NCBI GenBank assembly: GCA_965237445.1
Contig: OZ250142.1
Span: 2,046,001 to 2,110,000 of the forward strand
From: G963668185 sp965237445
Lineage (GTDB): Bacteria > Chloroflexota > Dehalococcoidia > Lucifugimonadales > G963668185
Length of the DNA stretch: 64,000 nucleotides
Direction: 5' to 3'
Numbering within the stretch: position 1 is the stretch's first letter; every line of letters begins with the position of its first letter. Positions 52,514-63,653 of the stretch are shown piece after piece. The position numbers were made by a program, and so were the translations under genes. The notes beneath the pieces are model-generated. The model did no database searches, had not been told where the DNA came from, and saw nothing but the letters and a program-made list of their open reading frames with translations.

Positions 52514-53182
52514 TTGGCGGACCAGAAGCGAGATGAAGGGGCAGTAGAGGCCCTGCGTTCCTATGCCGCCCTAGCCCAGAGCGAGTTTTCCAAGCACCAC
52601 GAAGCGCGAGAAGAAGCACTTCGCCTGTCAAGGGAGATCATCCGGGGTTCGGCCAACTCGATCAGGGCGTCTCATCGCGGGGAGTTGGAACGGGCGGAGG
52701 AGTTGGCAACCGAGGTCGGCGTTCTGGTCAGGCGGCTAGACGCTGTTCGCGACATTCACCCGAAAGTTTTCTACGGTGGCTTCGTTGAAGATGCCCTGCA
52801 GGAGTACGTAGAGGCACACGCCACTCTCGCATTAGTCCGAGGTGCGTCATTGCCCAGCCCCGGCGACCTGGGCGTCGAGTCGAGGCCGTATCTCAACGGA
52901 CTCGCGGACACGACCGGGGAGATCCGCAGGTACATCCTGGATGGGCTGCGGCGCGACGATTTCAGCCGTTGCGAAGAGCTTCTGGACGTAATGGACGAGG
53001 TCTATACTCACCTCGTCTCGATGGACTTTCCGGACGCGGTCACCGGTGGCCTACGACGGCGCACGGACATGGTGCGGGGCGTGCTGGAGCGAACGCGCGG
53101 CGACCTGACGATGGCCCTGCGCCAGCGCCGGTTGGAGGCGCGGCTAGCGGCGATGGACGTGGGTGACCGGGGAGATTCTTGA
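52514..53182 (+). CDS. Translin-family protein
   Basis: 222 residues from TTG 52514, two bases after the thiE stop; an earlier in-frame start overlaps thiE. EEALRLSREIIRGSANSIRA then SHRGELE is the conserved translin-like motif, and the rest is all-helical. Prokaryotic homologues bind RNA or ssDNA and may act as nucleases. Coupling to thiE is probably only positional. Confidence 0.85.
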   Translation: MADQKRDEGAVEALRSYAALAQSEFSKHHEAREEALRLSREIIRGSANSIRASHRGELERAEELATEVGVLVRRLDAVRDIHPKVFYGGFVEDALQEYVEAHATLALVRGASLPSPGDLGVESRPYLNGLADTTGEIRRYILDGLRRDDFSRCEELLDVMDEVYTHLVSMDFPDAVTGGLRRRTDMVRGVLERTRGDLTMALRQRRLEARLAAMDVGDRGDS

Positions 53183-53241
53183 CGGTCTCCTAGTGCTGTG
53201 CTAGCTTTCAAAGCCGTCTTAACTCGAACCTAGAGATAAGT

Positions 53242-53261
53242 CTTCCCTTGCATTGGGGAAG
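53242..53261 (+). terminator. Hairpin between the translin-like gene and hppA
   Basis: CTTCCC and GGGGAAG form a short stem around TTGCATT, followed by GCTTTGTTG. It could end the rnhB-translin transcript. T-run is imperfect. Confidence 0.4.
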
Positions 53262-53269
53262 GCTTTGTT

Positions 53270-55333
<2,064 letters not shown>

Positions 55334-55475
55334 TACGAGCAGGCATCAACTGTTCAACATGGTGCCGTGCCACGGCGGCTCGCCTCCGTTTTGACAATCG
55401 GCGAGGCGATTGCTAGCTTGAGTTTGCCGACATCGTGGTGAGGCCCACCGCGTTTCCAGGAGTCTAGACGAAAAC

Positions 55476-56822
55476 GTGACCGACCCAGTCTCCGACCTTG
55501 ACCTAAACACTCTGACATCTCTTTGCAAAAGGAGAGGCTTTGTCTTTCAGAGCAGCGAGATTTACGGCGGCCTGGCGAGTACGTGGGACTACGGCCCCTT
55601 GGGAGTCGAGCTGAAGAGAAACGTTAAGGACGCATGGTGGCGGACATTCGTTCTTGGACGAGACGACATCGTCGGGCTGGACTCGGCGATTCTGATGCAC
55701 CCCAAGGTCTGGCAAGCCAGCGGCCACGTCGACAGTTTTTCTGACCCGCTCGTGGAGTGCAGGGACTGCCACCAACGTTGGAGGCTAGATCAGTTGGAGG
55801 GGTCTGCTTGTCCAGGCTGCGGCGGCCAACTCACCGACGCTCGCCTGTTCAACCTCATGTTCAGAACGTCCATCGGACCCGTCGAGGACGATGCGAGCAC
55901 TGCGTACATGAGGCCGGAGACCGCCCAAGGCATCTTCGTCAACTTTACGAACGTGCTTAACTCATCGAGGAAGAAGCTGCCCTTCGGAATCGCCCAGATC
56001 GGCAAGGCGTTCAGGAACGAGATAACCACCGGCAACTTCATCTTCCGAACGAGAGAGTTCGAGATGATGGAGATCGAGTACTTCGTGAGGCCCGGGTCCG
56101 AGGACGAATGGTACGAGACATGGGTCGGCAAGTCCTTGAATTGGTACAAGGAGCTAGGTGTAAAGCCTGATCGGCTCAGAGTACGTCCACACGATGCTGA
56201 CGAACTCTCCCATTACTCGAAAGCGACGTCCGACATCGAGTACAACTTTCCCTGGGGTTGGGGCGAAGTGCAGGGGACTGCCAGCCGAACAGACTTCGAC
56301 CTTAACGCTCACTCGGATGCAAGCGGGACCGGCCTTACGTACTTTGACGACGATTCGGGGGCCCATATTGCTCCGTATGTGGTTGAGCCATCCTTTGGAG
56401 TTGATCGCGCGCTGTTGACGTTTCTCGTAGATGCATATTCAGTGGAGGAGACACAGACAGCGTCTGGAAAGACTGACAAGCGGGTCTTGCTCAAGCTTCA
56501 TCACACCCTGGCGCCCGTAAAGGTGGCAGTTCTGCCCCTGAGCCGCAACGAGCGGCTGGTGCCGACGGCACGGAGTGTGTTCGACCACATACGCGCATCA
56601 GGAGCCATAAATGGTTATGTGCAGTACGATGACTCTCAAAGCATTGGGCGCAGGTACCGCAGGCAGGACGAGGTAGGCACCCCTCTTTGCGTGACCGTTG
56701 ACTTCGACTCCCTGGAGGACGGACAGGTGACGATTCGCGAAAGAGATACGATGGCGCAAACGAGGGTGGCCATCGATGGCCTTCCCGAGCAGCTTTCCCG
56801 GCGTCTTCAGGTTGGCGCATGA
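55476..56822 (+). CDS. glyQS: Glycyl-tRNA synthetase (class II, alpha2 type)
   Basis: 448 residues from GTG 55476. FVFQSSEIYGGLASTWDYGPLG, MRPETAQGIFVNFTNVL, FRNEITTGNFIFRTREFEMMEIEYF and EPSFGVDRALLTFLVDAY are class II motifs 1-3 in the alpha2 form. A CRDCHQRW...CPGCGG pair may bind zinc. It charges tRNA-Gly. Confidence 0.96.
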   Translation: MTDPVSDLDLNTLTSLCKRRGFVFQSSEIYGGLASTWDYGPLGVELKRNVKDAWWRTFVLGRDDIVGLDSAILMHPKVWQASGHVDSFSDPLVECRDCHQRWRLDQLEGSACPGCGGQLTDARLFNLMFRTSIGPVEDDASTAYMRPETAQGIFVNFTNVLNSSRKKLPFGIAQIGKAFRNEITTGNFIFRTREFEMMEIEYFVRPGSEDEWYETWVGKSLNWYKELGVKPDRLRVRPHDADELSHYSKATSDIEYNFPWGWGEVQGTASRTDFDLNAHSDASGTGLTYFDDDSGAHIAPYVVEPSFGVDRALLTFLVDAYSVEETQTASGKTDKRVLLKLHHTLAPVKVAVLPLSRNERLVPTARSVFDHIRASGAINGYVQYDDSQSIGRRYRRQDEVGTPLCVTVDFDSLEDGQVTIRERDTMAQTRVAIDGLPEQLSRRLQVGA

Positions 56823-56918
56823 CCTGCCGATACCAGACGAGCGGCCGAACGATGCAGACTCCGCATCCGTGGAGATGGCGGTGTCGTAATCTCTAATGAG
56901 ATTAGGCGGAGAGGCGTA

Positions 56919-57500
56919 GTGTACGCGAGTACTGGGAACTCAATGGGGAGCTACTTGCCCGAGATCAACGATCGAGAGCTATCCACACGTTCGCGGGTGG
57001 TACCGTTGATTCTTGCGCTTGCTGCCACCCTGTTCATCTTCGCGGCGTGCGGCTCAGAGGGGCCTGACGCTGCCCCGGACTTCGAGATCACGCTGTTTCA
57101 GAACGAGAATCACGGCGAAGGAGAGGTCTTCCACTTGGCCGCGAGCAAGGGGCAACCGGCAGTGGTCAACTTCTGGTACCCGTCATGCCCGCCCTGCAGG
57201 CTCGAGATGCCTCACTTCGAGCAGGCCTCCAGGAAGTACCGAGAGTCTGGACTGCACTTCGTTGCCGTGCAGACGTTGGGATTGGACACTGTGCAAGACG
57301 GTCAGGACTTTGTCGAGGACTTCGAGTTGACCTTCACCATTGGTCCGGACACGGTGGAGGGAGAAATCGTCCGGTCGTACGAAGTTCTTCACTATCCATC
57401 AACGTTCTTTCTGAACGAGAACCACGAGATTGTTGAGACCTGGGCCGGCCCGCTCAATGAAGAGAAGCTCGAAGAGTTGATCCAGTTGGTGCTCAACTAG
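56919..57500 (+). CDS. TlpA/ResA-like thioredoxin-fold lipoprotein
   Basis: 193 residues. A hydrophobic stretch PLILALAATLFIFAAC ends in a lipobox cysteine, so the protein is probably a membrane-anchored, extracytoplasmic lipoprotein. NFWYPSCPPCRLEMPHFEQA carries a C-P-P-C active site and VLHYPSTFFLNENHEIV the cis-proline loop. It would reduce or transfer disulfides, for example in cytochrome maturation. The first ~25 residues may be too long: ATG 56943 is an alternative start. Confidence 0.87.
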   Translation: MYASTGNSMGSYLPEINDRELSTRSRVVPLILALAATLFIFAACGSEGPDAAPDFEITLFQNENHGEGEVFHLAASKGQPAVVNFWYPSCPPCRLEMPHFEQASRKYRESGLHFVAVQTLGLDTVQDGQDFVEDFELTFTIGPDTVEGEIVRSYEVLHYPSTFFLNENHEIVETWAGPLNEEKLEELIQLVLN

Positions 57501-57528
57501 CCGCAATCTGCCGGGACTCCATACATAA

Positions 57529-58017
57529 GTGACCGCCGGCGATGTTTTCCTGCTGATTGTCAGATGGCTCCACCTAGTCTGCGCCGCAGCGTGGGTCGGT
57601 GGAAGCATCTTCTATCTACTTGTTCTGATGCCTGCGACACGTAACTCAGCCGGCGCCGCCAAGGGATGGAATGCCGCAGTGGCGGCCGAGTTTCGAGGGC
57701 TGGTGGACGTTTGCATCATCGTACTTGTCGCTACAGGGGCTATCCTCTCGTTCGAACGGCTTACTGGAGGCATAGTCGGCGTGCCATTTGTGGTGACCCT
57801 TGGACTGAAAATACTGTTGACTCTCTGGATGTTCTATTTGGCCCTGTCTCTCAGACGAAGGCGGCACCGGCAGACAGGCTCAAGCGAACACGTAGCCGCG
57901 CCTTCTCTGTTTGGCCGACTGTCGAATCGACACAGTATGATAGTCATTCTTGGGGTACTAGTCCTGCTGGTATCCGACCTGTTGAAAGTGCTGTATGAGT
58001 CGGCTCTCGTGAAGTGA
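57529..58017 (+). CDS. CopD-like four-helix integral membrane protein
   Basis: 162 residues with four hydrophobic segments. IVRWLHLVCAAAWVGGSIFY at the N-terminus and a histidine in that helix are typical of CopD/DUF-type membrane proteins, which may bind haem or copper. A basic loop (LRRRRHRQTGSS) separates helices 3 and 4. It follows the TlpA-like gene by 28 bp, likely co-transcribed. Confidence 0.75.
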   Translation: MTAGDVFLLIVRWLHLVCAAAWVGGSIFYLLVLMPATRNSAGAAKGWNAAVAAEFRGLVDVCIIVLVATGAILSFERLTGGIVGVPFVVTLGLKILLTLWMFYLALSLRRRRHRQTGSSEHVAAPSLFGRLSNRHSMIVILGVLVLLVSDLLKVLYESALVK

Positions 58018-58113
58018 CAGTGTGCGCCGGCGTTTTCTTCGCCAGCCGGAGGCGGCCTGTCTGACGAGAGCGTCCGATTTGGAACTTACAGCTAAAGAGG
58101 AGTTGCGCCGGCA

Positions 58114-58299
58114 ATGAGAAAGCAACTGATGGATATCCTTGCCTGTCCCTTATGCAAAGGAGAGTTGGCTCTCGAAGTCACGGAGACAGATGACGAGGAG
58201 ATTCTGGCCGGCACATTGACGTGTGCATCCTGCGACGAGGCGTACCCGATCGAAGATGGGATACCAAACTTGCTGCCTCCGGACATGCGAGCCGAGTGA
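58114..58299 (+). CDS. Trm112-like zinc-ribbon protein
   Basis: 61 residues. DILACPLCKGEL and LTCASCDEAYPIEDGIPNLL give the four zinc-binding cysteines and the Trm112/YcaR pattern. Such proteins activate methyltransferases in eukaryotes and archaea; bacterial roles are less clear. It stands alone, with no methyltransferase adjacent. Confidence 0.92.
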   Translation: MRKQLMDILACPLCKGELALEVTETDDEEILAGTLTCASCDEAYPIEDGIPNLLPPDMRAE

Positions 58300-58424
58300 T
58301 CTTCTGCCGCGCATGCGCTGGTGTTTACGTTCCAGGGAATCATAGACAGTGGCCCTGGCTTCGCCGATGCACTTCAGAGGACGGATCCTGTTCGCAATTG
58401 GCAGGCAGCGCCTGAGGAGAGAAT

Positions 58425-58847
58425 ATGAAAGTTAGATTCGTGGCCGGGTTTTCGCCGATTGTCAACTCTGCCGAGGAAGGAAGAAATTTCTGGGGCGAGA
58501 GGCTCAAGCTCCCGCTGTTGGTTCCCGACCCGGAGCGAAGCTATACGGAAGTGGAACTGCCGGGCCTGAAACACTTTGGCCTGTGGACGCTCCAGGACGC
58601 TGCTCGAAGTATTTTTGGCACGGAAGAGTGGCCTGAGGACGTCCCTCGGCCGCAGGCAACGATCGAACTCGATGTCGATGACGTTGCAGAGGCAATTCGA
58701 GAGCTTCGCGAAAGGGGCCTGGAAATCCTTCAGGACGTCAGAGTGGAGGAGTGGGGCCAGACCACAGCGCGGCTTCTGTCTCCCGAAGGTCTGCTTGTCG
58801 GGGTCACCTACACGCCCTGGTTAAGAGACGACGTTCCTCAAGAGTAG
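58425..58847 (+). CDS. VOC-superfamily protein
   Basis: 140 residues. It opens MKVRFVAGFSPIVNSAEEGR and has the split alpha/beta repeats of VOC proteins, ending LLSPEGLLVGVTYTPWL. Metal ligands are not obvious, so it may be a binding rather than catalytic member. Confidence 0.75.
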   Translation: MKVRFVAGFSPIVNSAEEGRNFWGERLKLPLLVPDPERSYTEVELPGLKHFGLWTLQDAARSIFGTEEWPEDVPRPQATIELDVDDVAEAIRELRERGLEILQDVRVEEWGQTTARLLSPEGLLVGVTYTPWLRDDVPQE

Positions 58848-58923
58848 CCTTAGTTCCCATCATCCGCTGTGGCAGGGCCACGCGGCTCCGATAGTGGTCG
58901 TGCGTGACCAGGGACCACCTGCT

Positions 58924-59496
58924 TCAAGCGGCGGAAAGTTTCAGCAGCTTGTGCACGGTCCTCCAGTTGCGCATTGTGCTGGTGGTCTGGAGCCTTGAGT
59001 CGAACCAAGCATTCGTAAGTTTGGTGCGCGACAACCCGCGCGGGCAGTGAAGGAAGATCTCGCGGCCAACTACCAAAAACCTGTCGCCGGGAGAGCGCTC
59101 CGGGTCAAGGGTGGTCGCCTGAGCGAGGGAGGGCGCGACAGGAAGAAAGACGACGTGAAGCTCGTTGGCGGCTGCGCCAGCCTCAGAGAAGGGGTTGGCT
59201 CGAACTACGTTCAGCAGATCTGCGGCTGTGCGGCCAATCACCGGAATCGAGTAACCGAACCTGTTCATGATAGATTCGGCAACGAGACTGGGCACCCGGG
59301 ACGCCAGATTGGGATCGGCTTGGAACACGACGTTGCCGCTCTGAATGTAAGTCCGCACGTTGCCGCATCCCACCGCCCGGAACATCGAAGCAAGATCCTT
59401 CATAGGCAGTTTGTTTCTGCCGCCCACGTTCACGCCGCGTAGTAACGCGACGTGGGTGTCGCTCGCCGGTGTACTGCAGGGCAAGCAGGTGCTCAA
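58924..59496 (-). CDS. DUF1697 family protein
   Basis: 190 residues. HVALLRGVNVGGRNKLPMKD and the block NVRTYIQSGNVVFQ are diagnostic of DUF1697, a widespread family of unknown function. The C-terminus TKLTNAWFDSRLQTTSTMRN completes it. The first ~14 residues may not be translated. Confidence 0.92.
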   Translation of the reverse strand: MSTCLPCSTPASDTHVALLRGVNVGGRNKLPMKDLASMFRAVGCGNVRTYIQSGNVVFQADPNLASRVPSLVAESIMNRFGYSIPVIGRTAADLLNVVRANPFSEAGAAANELHVVFLPVAPSLAQATTLDPERSPGDRFLVVGREIFLHCPRGLSRTKLTNAWFDSRLQTTSTMRNWRTVHKLLKLSAA

Positions 59497-59553
59497 TCCA
59501 CGCCTTCTCCTTCCCTCAAGCCTGCAACTCCGTGTGCTCCCGGCGACATGTCC

Positions 59554-60231
59554 CTAGTCCAGCCAAGGTAGCAACTGGAATCCCGCATGGCATGCGTATG
59601 CAACGGCCACACCCTTAAGAATCTTTCCCACCAGGACCACTCCGAGGAAGCGAAAGAGTGGGTAGCGTGTTGCCCCGGCTGCTATTCCAACCACGTCAAC
59701 AACCGGGTTAGGGATCACGGATACAAGGAAGATTACGAGGGTGCCCCGGCGTTCCATCCAGACTTGTACGCGCTGATAGAAGGCGTGCTTTTCGACAACC
59801 GCCTTGCCCCCGTATCCGACGGCGTAACCGGAGAGCTCTCCGATCGCCTCACCGACTCCCGCAAACAAACCGGCGACGTACGGGTTGAGGAATCCGCCGG
59901 ATGCGCAGAGTGAGATCAGACCCGGGACCGGCAAGACCATTGAGAAGCTGCCCAAGAAACTCAACAGGAACACGCCAGGGTAGCCGAGATCCCTCCATTC
60001 TACGTTCGCCCACCAACTCCTTCCCAACCAAACTGCGAGCACCAATAGCGCGACTGCAGCAATGATGAGGATGCTGCGCCTTGGTTCTGAACCGGCGAAG
60101 TTGCATACAAGACGGGAGAGCGTGCCTCTGCGGACTTCGCAAGCGCCAACAGGTTGGGCGTCGCTGTGCTTGGCAGGGTCGTCGGGTGCGTACATGCGCT
60201 CAGCCAGGCCGGGGCCGAATCTGACGAGCAT
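59554..60231 (-). CDS. VTT/DedA-type membrane protein
   Basis: 225 residues. After a ~50-residue cytoplasmic start come hydrophobic helices, with the VTT motif FLGSFSMVLPVPGLISLCASGGFLNP and GVGEAIGELSGYAVGYGGK, then VSVIPNPVVDVVGIAAGATR and a C-terminal helix. The family is linked to phospholipid flipping. ATG 60195 is an alternative start. Confidence 0.83.
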   Translation of the reverse strand: MLVRFGPGLAERMYAPDDPAKHSDAQPVGACEVRRGTLSRLVCNFAGSEPRRSILIIAAVALLVLAVWLGRSWWANVEWRDLGYPGVFLLSFLGSFSMVLPVPGLISLCASGGFLNPYVAGLFAGVGEAIGELSGYAVGYGGKAVVEKHAFYQRVQVWMERRGTLVIFLVSVIPNPVVDVVGIAAGATRYPLFRFLGVVLVGKILKGVAVAYACHAGFQLLPWLD

Positions 60232-60562
60232 GCTCCGTGGCAGAACGCAGACCCAAGGTGTTCCGTGTGAGGTGAATCGTTGAACTGATCGGGGCCATAG
60301 GCAAAGCTACTGTCATACGCTTGGGCGCGTCAAGCGAAATGGTGCTCCGTTCGGCGGCGGCTTTCGTCGAAGGCATCCAAGGCGAACGAATTGGCGGCAT
60401 TTGCCCTTCGCATGTTTTACCTACGGGCGGGTGACTCCTCCGGTCTCGCCCGAGATTCAAGCTGCGCTAAGCAGTATCGAACAATGTGCGCAGCCAATGT
60501 GTTGCAATGGCTGATTCGCCGCTAGACGTATAGTTTGGTGACAGAAATGAGAGGTGAAAACG
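60232..60562. other. Intergenic region, nothing recognised
   Basis: About 330 bp between the divergently transcribed VTT and VOC genes. Apart from the weak ribosome site GAGGTG before the VOC gene, no repeat, RNA or gene is supported. Confidence 0.5.
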
Positions 60563-60934
60563 ATGGAACTAGGTGCGTTCTCAGTCAGCCTCACCGTGAA
60601 GGACATACATGCCTCCAAGGCCTTCTATGAGAAGTTTGGGTTCGAGGCGGTTGGAGGAGATGCTTCCCAGAACTGGCTGATTCTCAGGAATGGCGCCTGC
60701 ACGATCGGTCTCTTCCAGGGGATGTTCGAACGCAACACAATTACATTCAACCCGGGCTGGGACTCACAGGGTCGACCGCTATCCGCCTTTACCGATATAC
60801 GCGAAGTGCAGAGGCTACTGAAGGCACAGGGTGTGAGTCTCGCAGTCGAAGCGGATGAAGATGGCAGGGGTCCGGCCAGCTTCATGGCAACCGATCCGGA
60901 TGGGAATCCGATTCTAGTAGACCAGCACGTCTAG
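60563..60934 (+). CDS. VOC-superfamily protein (glyoxalase-like)
   Basis: 123 residues from ATG 60563. FSVSLTVKDIHASKAFYEKF and FMATDPDGNPILVDQHV are typical of the glyoxalase/bleomycin-resistance group. No catalytic function can be assigned. It converges with clpC. Confidence 0.9.
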   Translation: MELGAFSVSLTVKDIHASKAFYEKFGFEAVGGDASQNWLILRNGACTIGLFQGMFERNTITFNPGWDSQGRPLSAFTDIREVQRLLKAQGVSLAVEADEDGRGPASFMATDPDGNPILVDQHV

Positions 60935-60991
60935 AGATTTGCTCCCCTCGCGTTGACCTCAAGGTTTTTTTGGGCCCTATTGTGGAGGGGT

Positions 60992-63439
60992 TCAGGGCCA
61001 GTCTTGCAAGAGCGCGGCTACTGAAGCAGGCTCGCAATTGAAGGACAGGCCGTCCTCAACGGCGTCGACCAGGATGTGCGCACTTTCAGGAGAGTCTCCG
61101 GCGAGGATCATGCGCGCCAGAGGGTTCTCCAAGTGTCTCTCGATGGCCCGTCTCAATGGCCTAGCACCGAACTCAGGATCGTAGCCCTTCTCGGCGAGCC
61201 AGTCCTTGGCAGCCTGGGTAAGTTCGAAGGAAATCCGGTGCGCTTGCAGCCTGAGGTTCACCTCATTCAGGATCAGGTCAACCAGTTGTCTGATTTGTTC
61301 CTGAGTGAGCGGATCAAAGACGATGATCTCATCCAATCTGTTCAGGAACTCCGGCCTAAAGACCTGCTTCAAGGCTTCCTCTCCCTCGGACCGCACACTG
61401 GACTGGCGATCGGCTCCGTTGCCTGACAAGAATCCAAAGGTTCGACCCTGTTCGCCGGTACCCACGTTGCTCGTCATGATAATGACGGTGTTTCGAAAGT
61501 CCACGGTGCGTCCGTGGCCGTCAGTCAGCCGGCCATCCTCCAATACCTGGAGAAGGATGTTGAACACATCCGGGTGTGCTTTTTCGATCTCGTCGAATAG
61601 CACCACTCTGAATGGCCTGCGACGGACCGCTTCAGTAAGTTGACCGCCTTCCTCAAATCCCACATAGCCCGGGGGGGCACCGATAAGCCTGGATACGGCG
61701 TGCTTTTCCATGAACTCGGACATATCCACCCGAACCATGTTCTGCTCGTCGTCGAACAGGTAGTGGGCCAGTGACCGCGCCAGTTCCGTCTTCCCAACCC
61801 CTGTGGGCCCTAGGAAAATGAAGGTGCCAATGGGCCTTGCGGGGTCTTTGAGGCCTGCCCGGGCGCGCCGAACGGCGTCAGAAACAGCCCTGATTGCGTT
61901 GTCCTGGCCGATCACGCGCTCGTGCAGGCGCTCTTCCATGTGAAGCAGGCGGTCCGCTTCCGACTCGAGGAGCCTGTCCACAGGTATCCCAGTCCACGCT
62001 GCGACGAGCCAGCCGATGTCTTCGGCATTCACGGTCATGTCCGTCCCGGCGTCCTTCAAAGCTTCAGCCTTCTGCCGGTCGTACTCCTGCTGCGAGCGCA
62101 ATCTGTCCGATCGCAGTTCGGCAGCGTGCTGATAGTCTGCTCGTTGCGCAGCAGCCTCTTCTTCGTTCTCGAGGCGCTGGAGGGATGCCTCCATGTCCTT
62201 CAGTGACGCCGGGAGGCGCTGCGAGTCGATCCGCTTCTTGCTGGCCGACTCGTCGATGAGGTCCACGGCCTTGTCCGGCAGATGGCGGTCCGAGATGTAT
62301 CTGCGGCTGAGCTTCACAGCCGCTTCAAGCGCAGAGTCCTCGACCTGTACTTTGTGGTGTGCTTCGTACTTCGGCCTGAGCGCGCGCAGCATCAGCAAAG
62401 CGTCATCATCATCCGGCTCCTCCACCAGGACGGGCTGGAAGCGACGCTCGAGGGCGGCATCCTTTTCGATGTACTTTCTGTACTCAGCTTCAGTGGTGGC
62501 TCCAACGCATTGCAGCTCGCCCTTTGCCAGCGCGGGCTTCATCATGTTGCTTGCGTCAATCGCTCCTTCCGCCGCGCCTGCGCCCACTACGGTGTGGATC
62601 TCGTCAATGAACAACACGATCTCTCCGCTGGAGTCTTTGATCTCATCCATTACCGCCTTGAGGCGCTCTTCGAACTCGCCGCGGAACTTGCTTCCGGCCA
62701 CCATGGCCCCGATGTCGAGCGCGAGCACACGTCGGTCCCGCAGCTCGACCGGCACGTCGCCCGACGCGATGCGCTGGGCAAGGCCTTCTGCGATAGCGGT
62801 CTTGCCAACGCCGGCCTTCCCGATCAGGACCGCGTTGTTCTTCGTCCGGCGAATCAGCGTCTGAACTGTGCGGGCGATCTCGGTATCCCGACCGACTACC
62901 GGATCTAGCTTGCCGCCAGCGGCAAGTTGAGTGAGATCGATGCTGTACTTCTCAAGCGAGCGGTAACGTGACTCGGCCCGAGCATCTGTTACACGATGCG
63001 CTCCCCGTATGCGCTGAAGGGCTTGGTAGACTTGCTCAAGACCCACTCGATACTCGGCCAGCAGCCTCGCTGCTTCACCCTTGTCCTCCTGTGCGATGGC
63101 GATCAGGAGGTGCTCAGTCCCGATGAATTCGTCGTTCAGCCGCTGCGCTTCGGCTTCCGCTCGCCGTAGCATCCCGGCGGCGCGCGGCGTTACGAAGATC
63201 TGAGTGGGCCCCTCAGCCAAATTGGGCGCCGTCTCCAGTCCGGAGCGAAGCCGGGAGCGCATCTGCTCGATTGGAGCGCCGATGTCCTTGAGAATTTCGA
63301 CTGGAACGCCTTCCTCCAACTCAAGCAGAGCCATTAGTACGTGCTCCACATCCCACTGTGAGTGCTTGTAGCGCCTGACGAGTTCCTGTGAAGCGCCTAT
63401 GATCTCCCTTGCGTGTTCTGTGAACTGTTCTGGGTTCAT
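60992..63439 (-). CDS. clpC: ATP-dependent Clp protease ATPase subunit ClpC-like
   Basis: 815 residues from ATG 63439; ATG 63445 is equally possible. An N-domain (FTEHAREIIGASQELVRRYKHSQ) is followed by AAA+ module 1 (GKAGVGKTAIAEGLAQRIA, FIDEIHTVVGAGA), a short coiled region with a UVR-like EEEAAAQRADYQHAAELRSD, AAA+ module 2 (LGPTGVGKTELARSLA, VLFDEIEKAHPDVFN) and the D2-small domain. Length and middle region favour ClpC over ClpB. It unfolds proteins for ClpP or disaggregates them. Confidence 0.93.
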   Translation of the reverse strand: MNPEQFTEHAREIIGASQELVRRYKHSQWDVEHVLMALLELEEGVPVEILKDIGAPIEQMRSRLRSGLETAPNLAEGPTQIFVTPRAAGMLRRAEAEAQRLNDEFIGTEHLLIAIAQEDKGEAARLLAEYRVGLEQVYQALQRIRGAHRVTDARAESRYRSLEKYSIDLTQLAAGGKLDPVVGRDTEIARTVQTLIRRTKNNAVLIGKAGVGKTAIAEGLAQRIASGDVPVELRDRRVLALDIGAMVAGSKFRGEFEERLKAVMDEIKDSSGEIVLFIDEIHTVVGAGAAEGAIDASNMMKPALAKGELQCVGATTEAEYRKYIEKDAALERRFQPVLVEEPDDDDALLMLRALRPKYEAHHKVQVEDSALEAAVKLSRRYISDRHLPDKAVDLIDESASKKRIDSQRLPASLKDMEASLQRLENEEEAAAQRADYQHAAELRSDRLRSQQEYDRQKAEALKDAGTDMTVNAEDIGWLVAAWTGIPVDRLLESEADRLLHMEERLHERVIGQDNAIRAVSDAVRRARAGLKDPARPIGTFIFLGPTGVGKTELARSLAHYLFDDEQNMVRVDMSEFMEKHAVSRLIGAPPGYVGFEEGGQLTEAVRRRPFRVVLFDEIEKAHPDVFNILLQVLEDGRLTDGHGRTVDFRNTVIIMTSNVGTGEQGRTFGFLSGNGADRQSSVRSEGEEALKQVFRPEFLNRLDEIIVFDPLTQEQIRQLVDLILNEVNLRLQAHRISFELTQAAKDWLAEKGYDPEFGARPLRRAIERHLENPLARMILAGDSPESAHILVDAVEDGLSFNCEPASVAALLQDWP

Positions 63440-63501
63440 TATCATGCCGGGTGTCTCCCGAGACCTTGTTGATGCGATACATGTCAAGGAATATGTATCT
63501 C

Positions 63502-63530
63502 ATAATAGCTAATATACTAGTGGCGCGCAA
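63502..63530 (-). promoter_or_regulatory. clpC: Candidate sigma-70-type promoter of clpC
   Basis: On the minus strand, TTGCGC (63530-63525) and TATTAT (63507-63502) are separated by 17 bases, about 60 bp before the start codon. The -35 differs from TTGACA in two positions. Confidence 0.5.
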
Positions 63531-63540
63531 TATTAAGTGT

Positions 63541-63554
63541 TTGAGGCGCCTCAA
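63541..63554. promoter_or_regulatory. Perfect 14-bp palindrome upstream of clpC
   Basis: TTGAGGCGCCTCAA is its own reverse complement and lies just upstream of the candidate -35 box. It could bind a stress repressor or serve the divergent tgt gene. It is not a CtsR, CIRCE or HAIR consensus. Confidence 0.5.
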
Positions 63555-63653
63555 GAGCATTGAGTGCAATGGACTAAACTGAGATTGCAGAGTCCCGCGG
63601 GCTGCTCCGTTCTGAGAAGATGGGCTCCCAATGTTCTTGTACCGGGACCTAAC

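Noticed and set aside
60951..60971. Terminator after the VOC gene (ACCTCAAGGTTTTTTT)
   Set aside because: The stem is only four base pairs; not strong enough to list.
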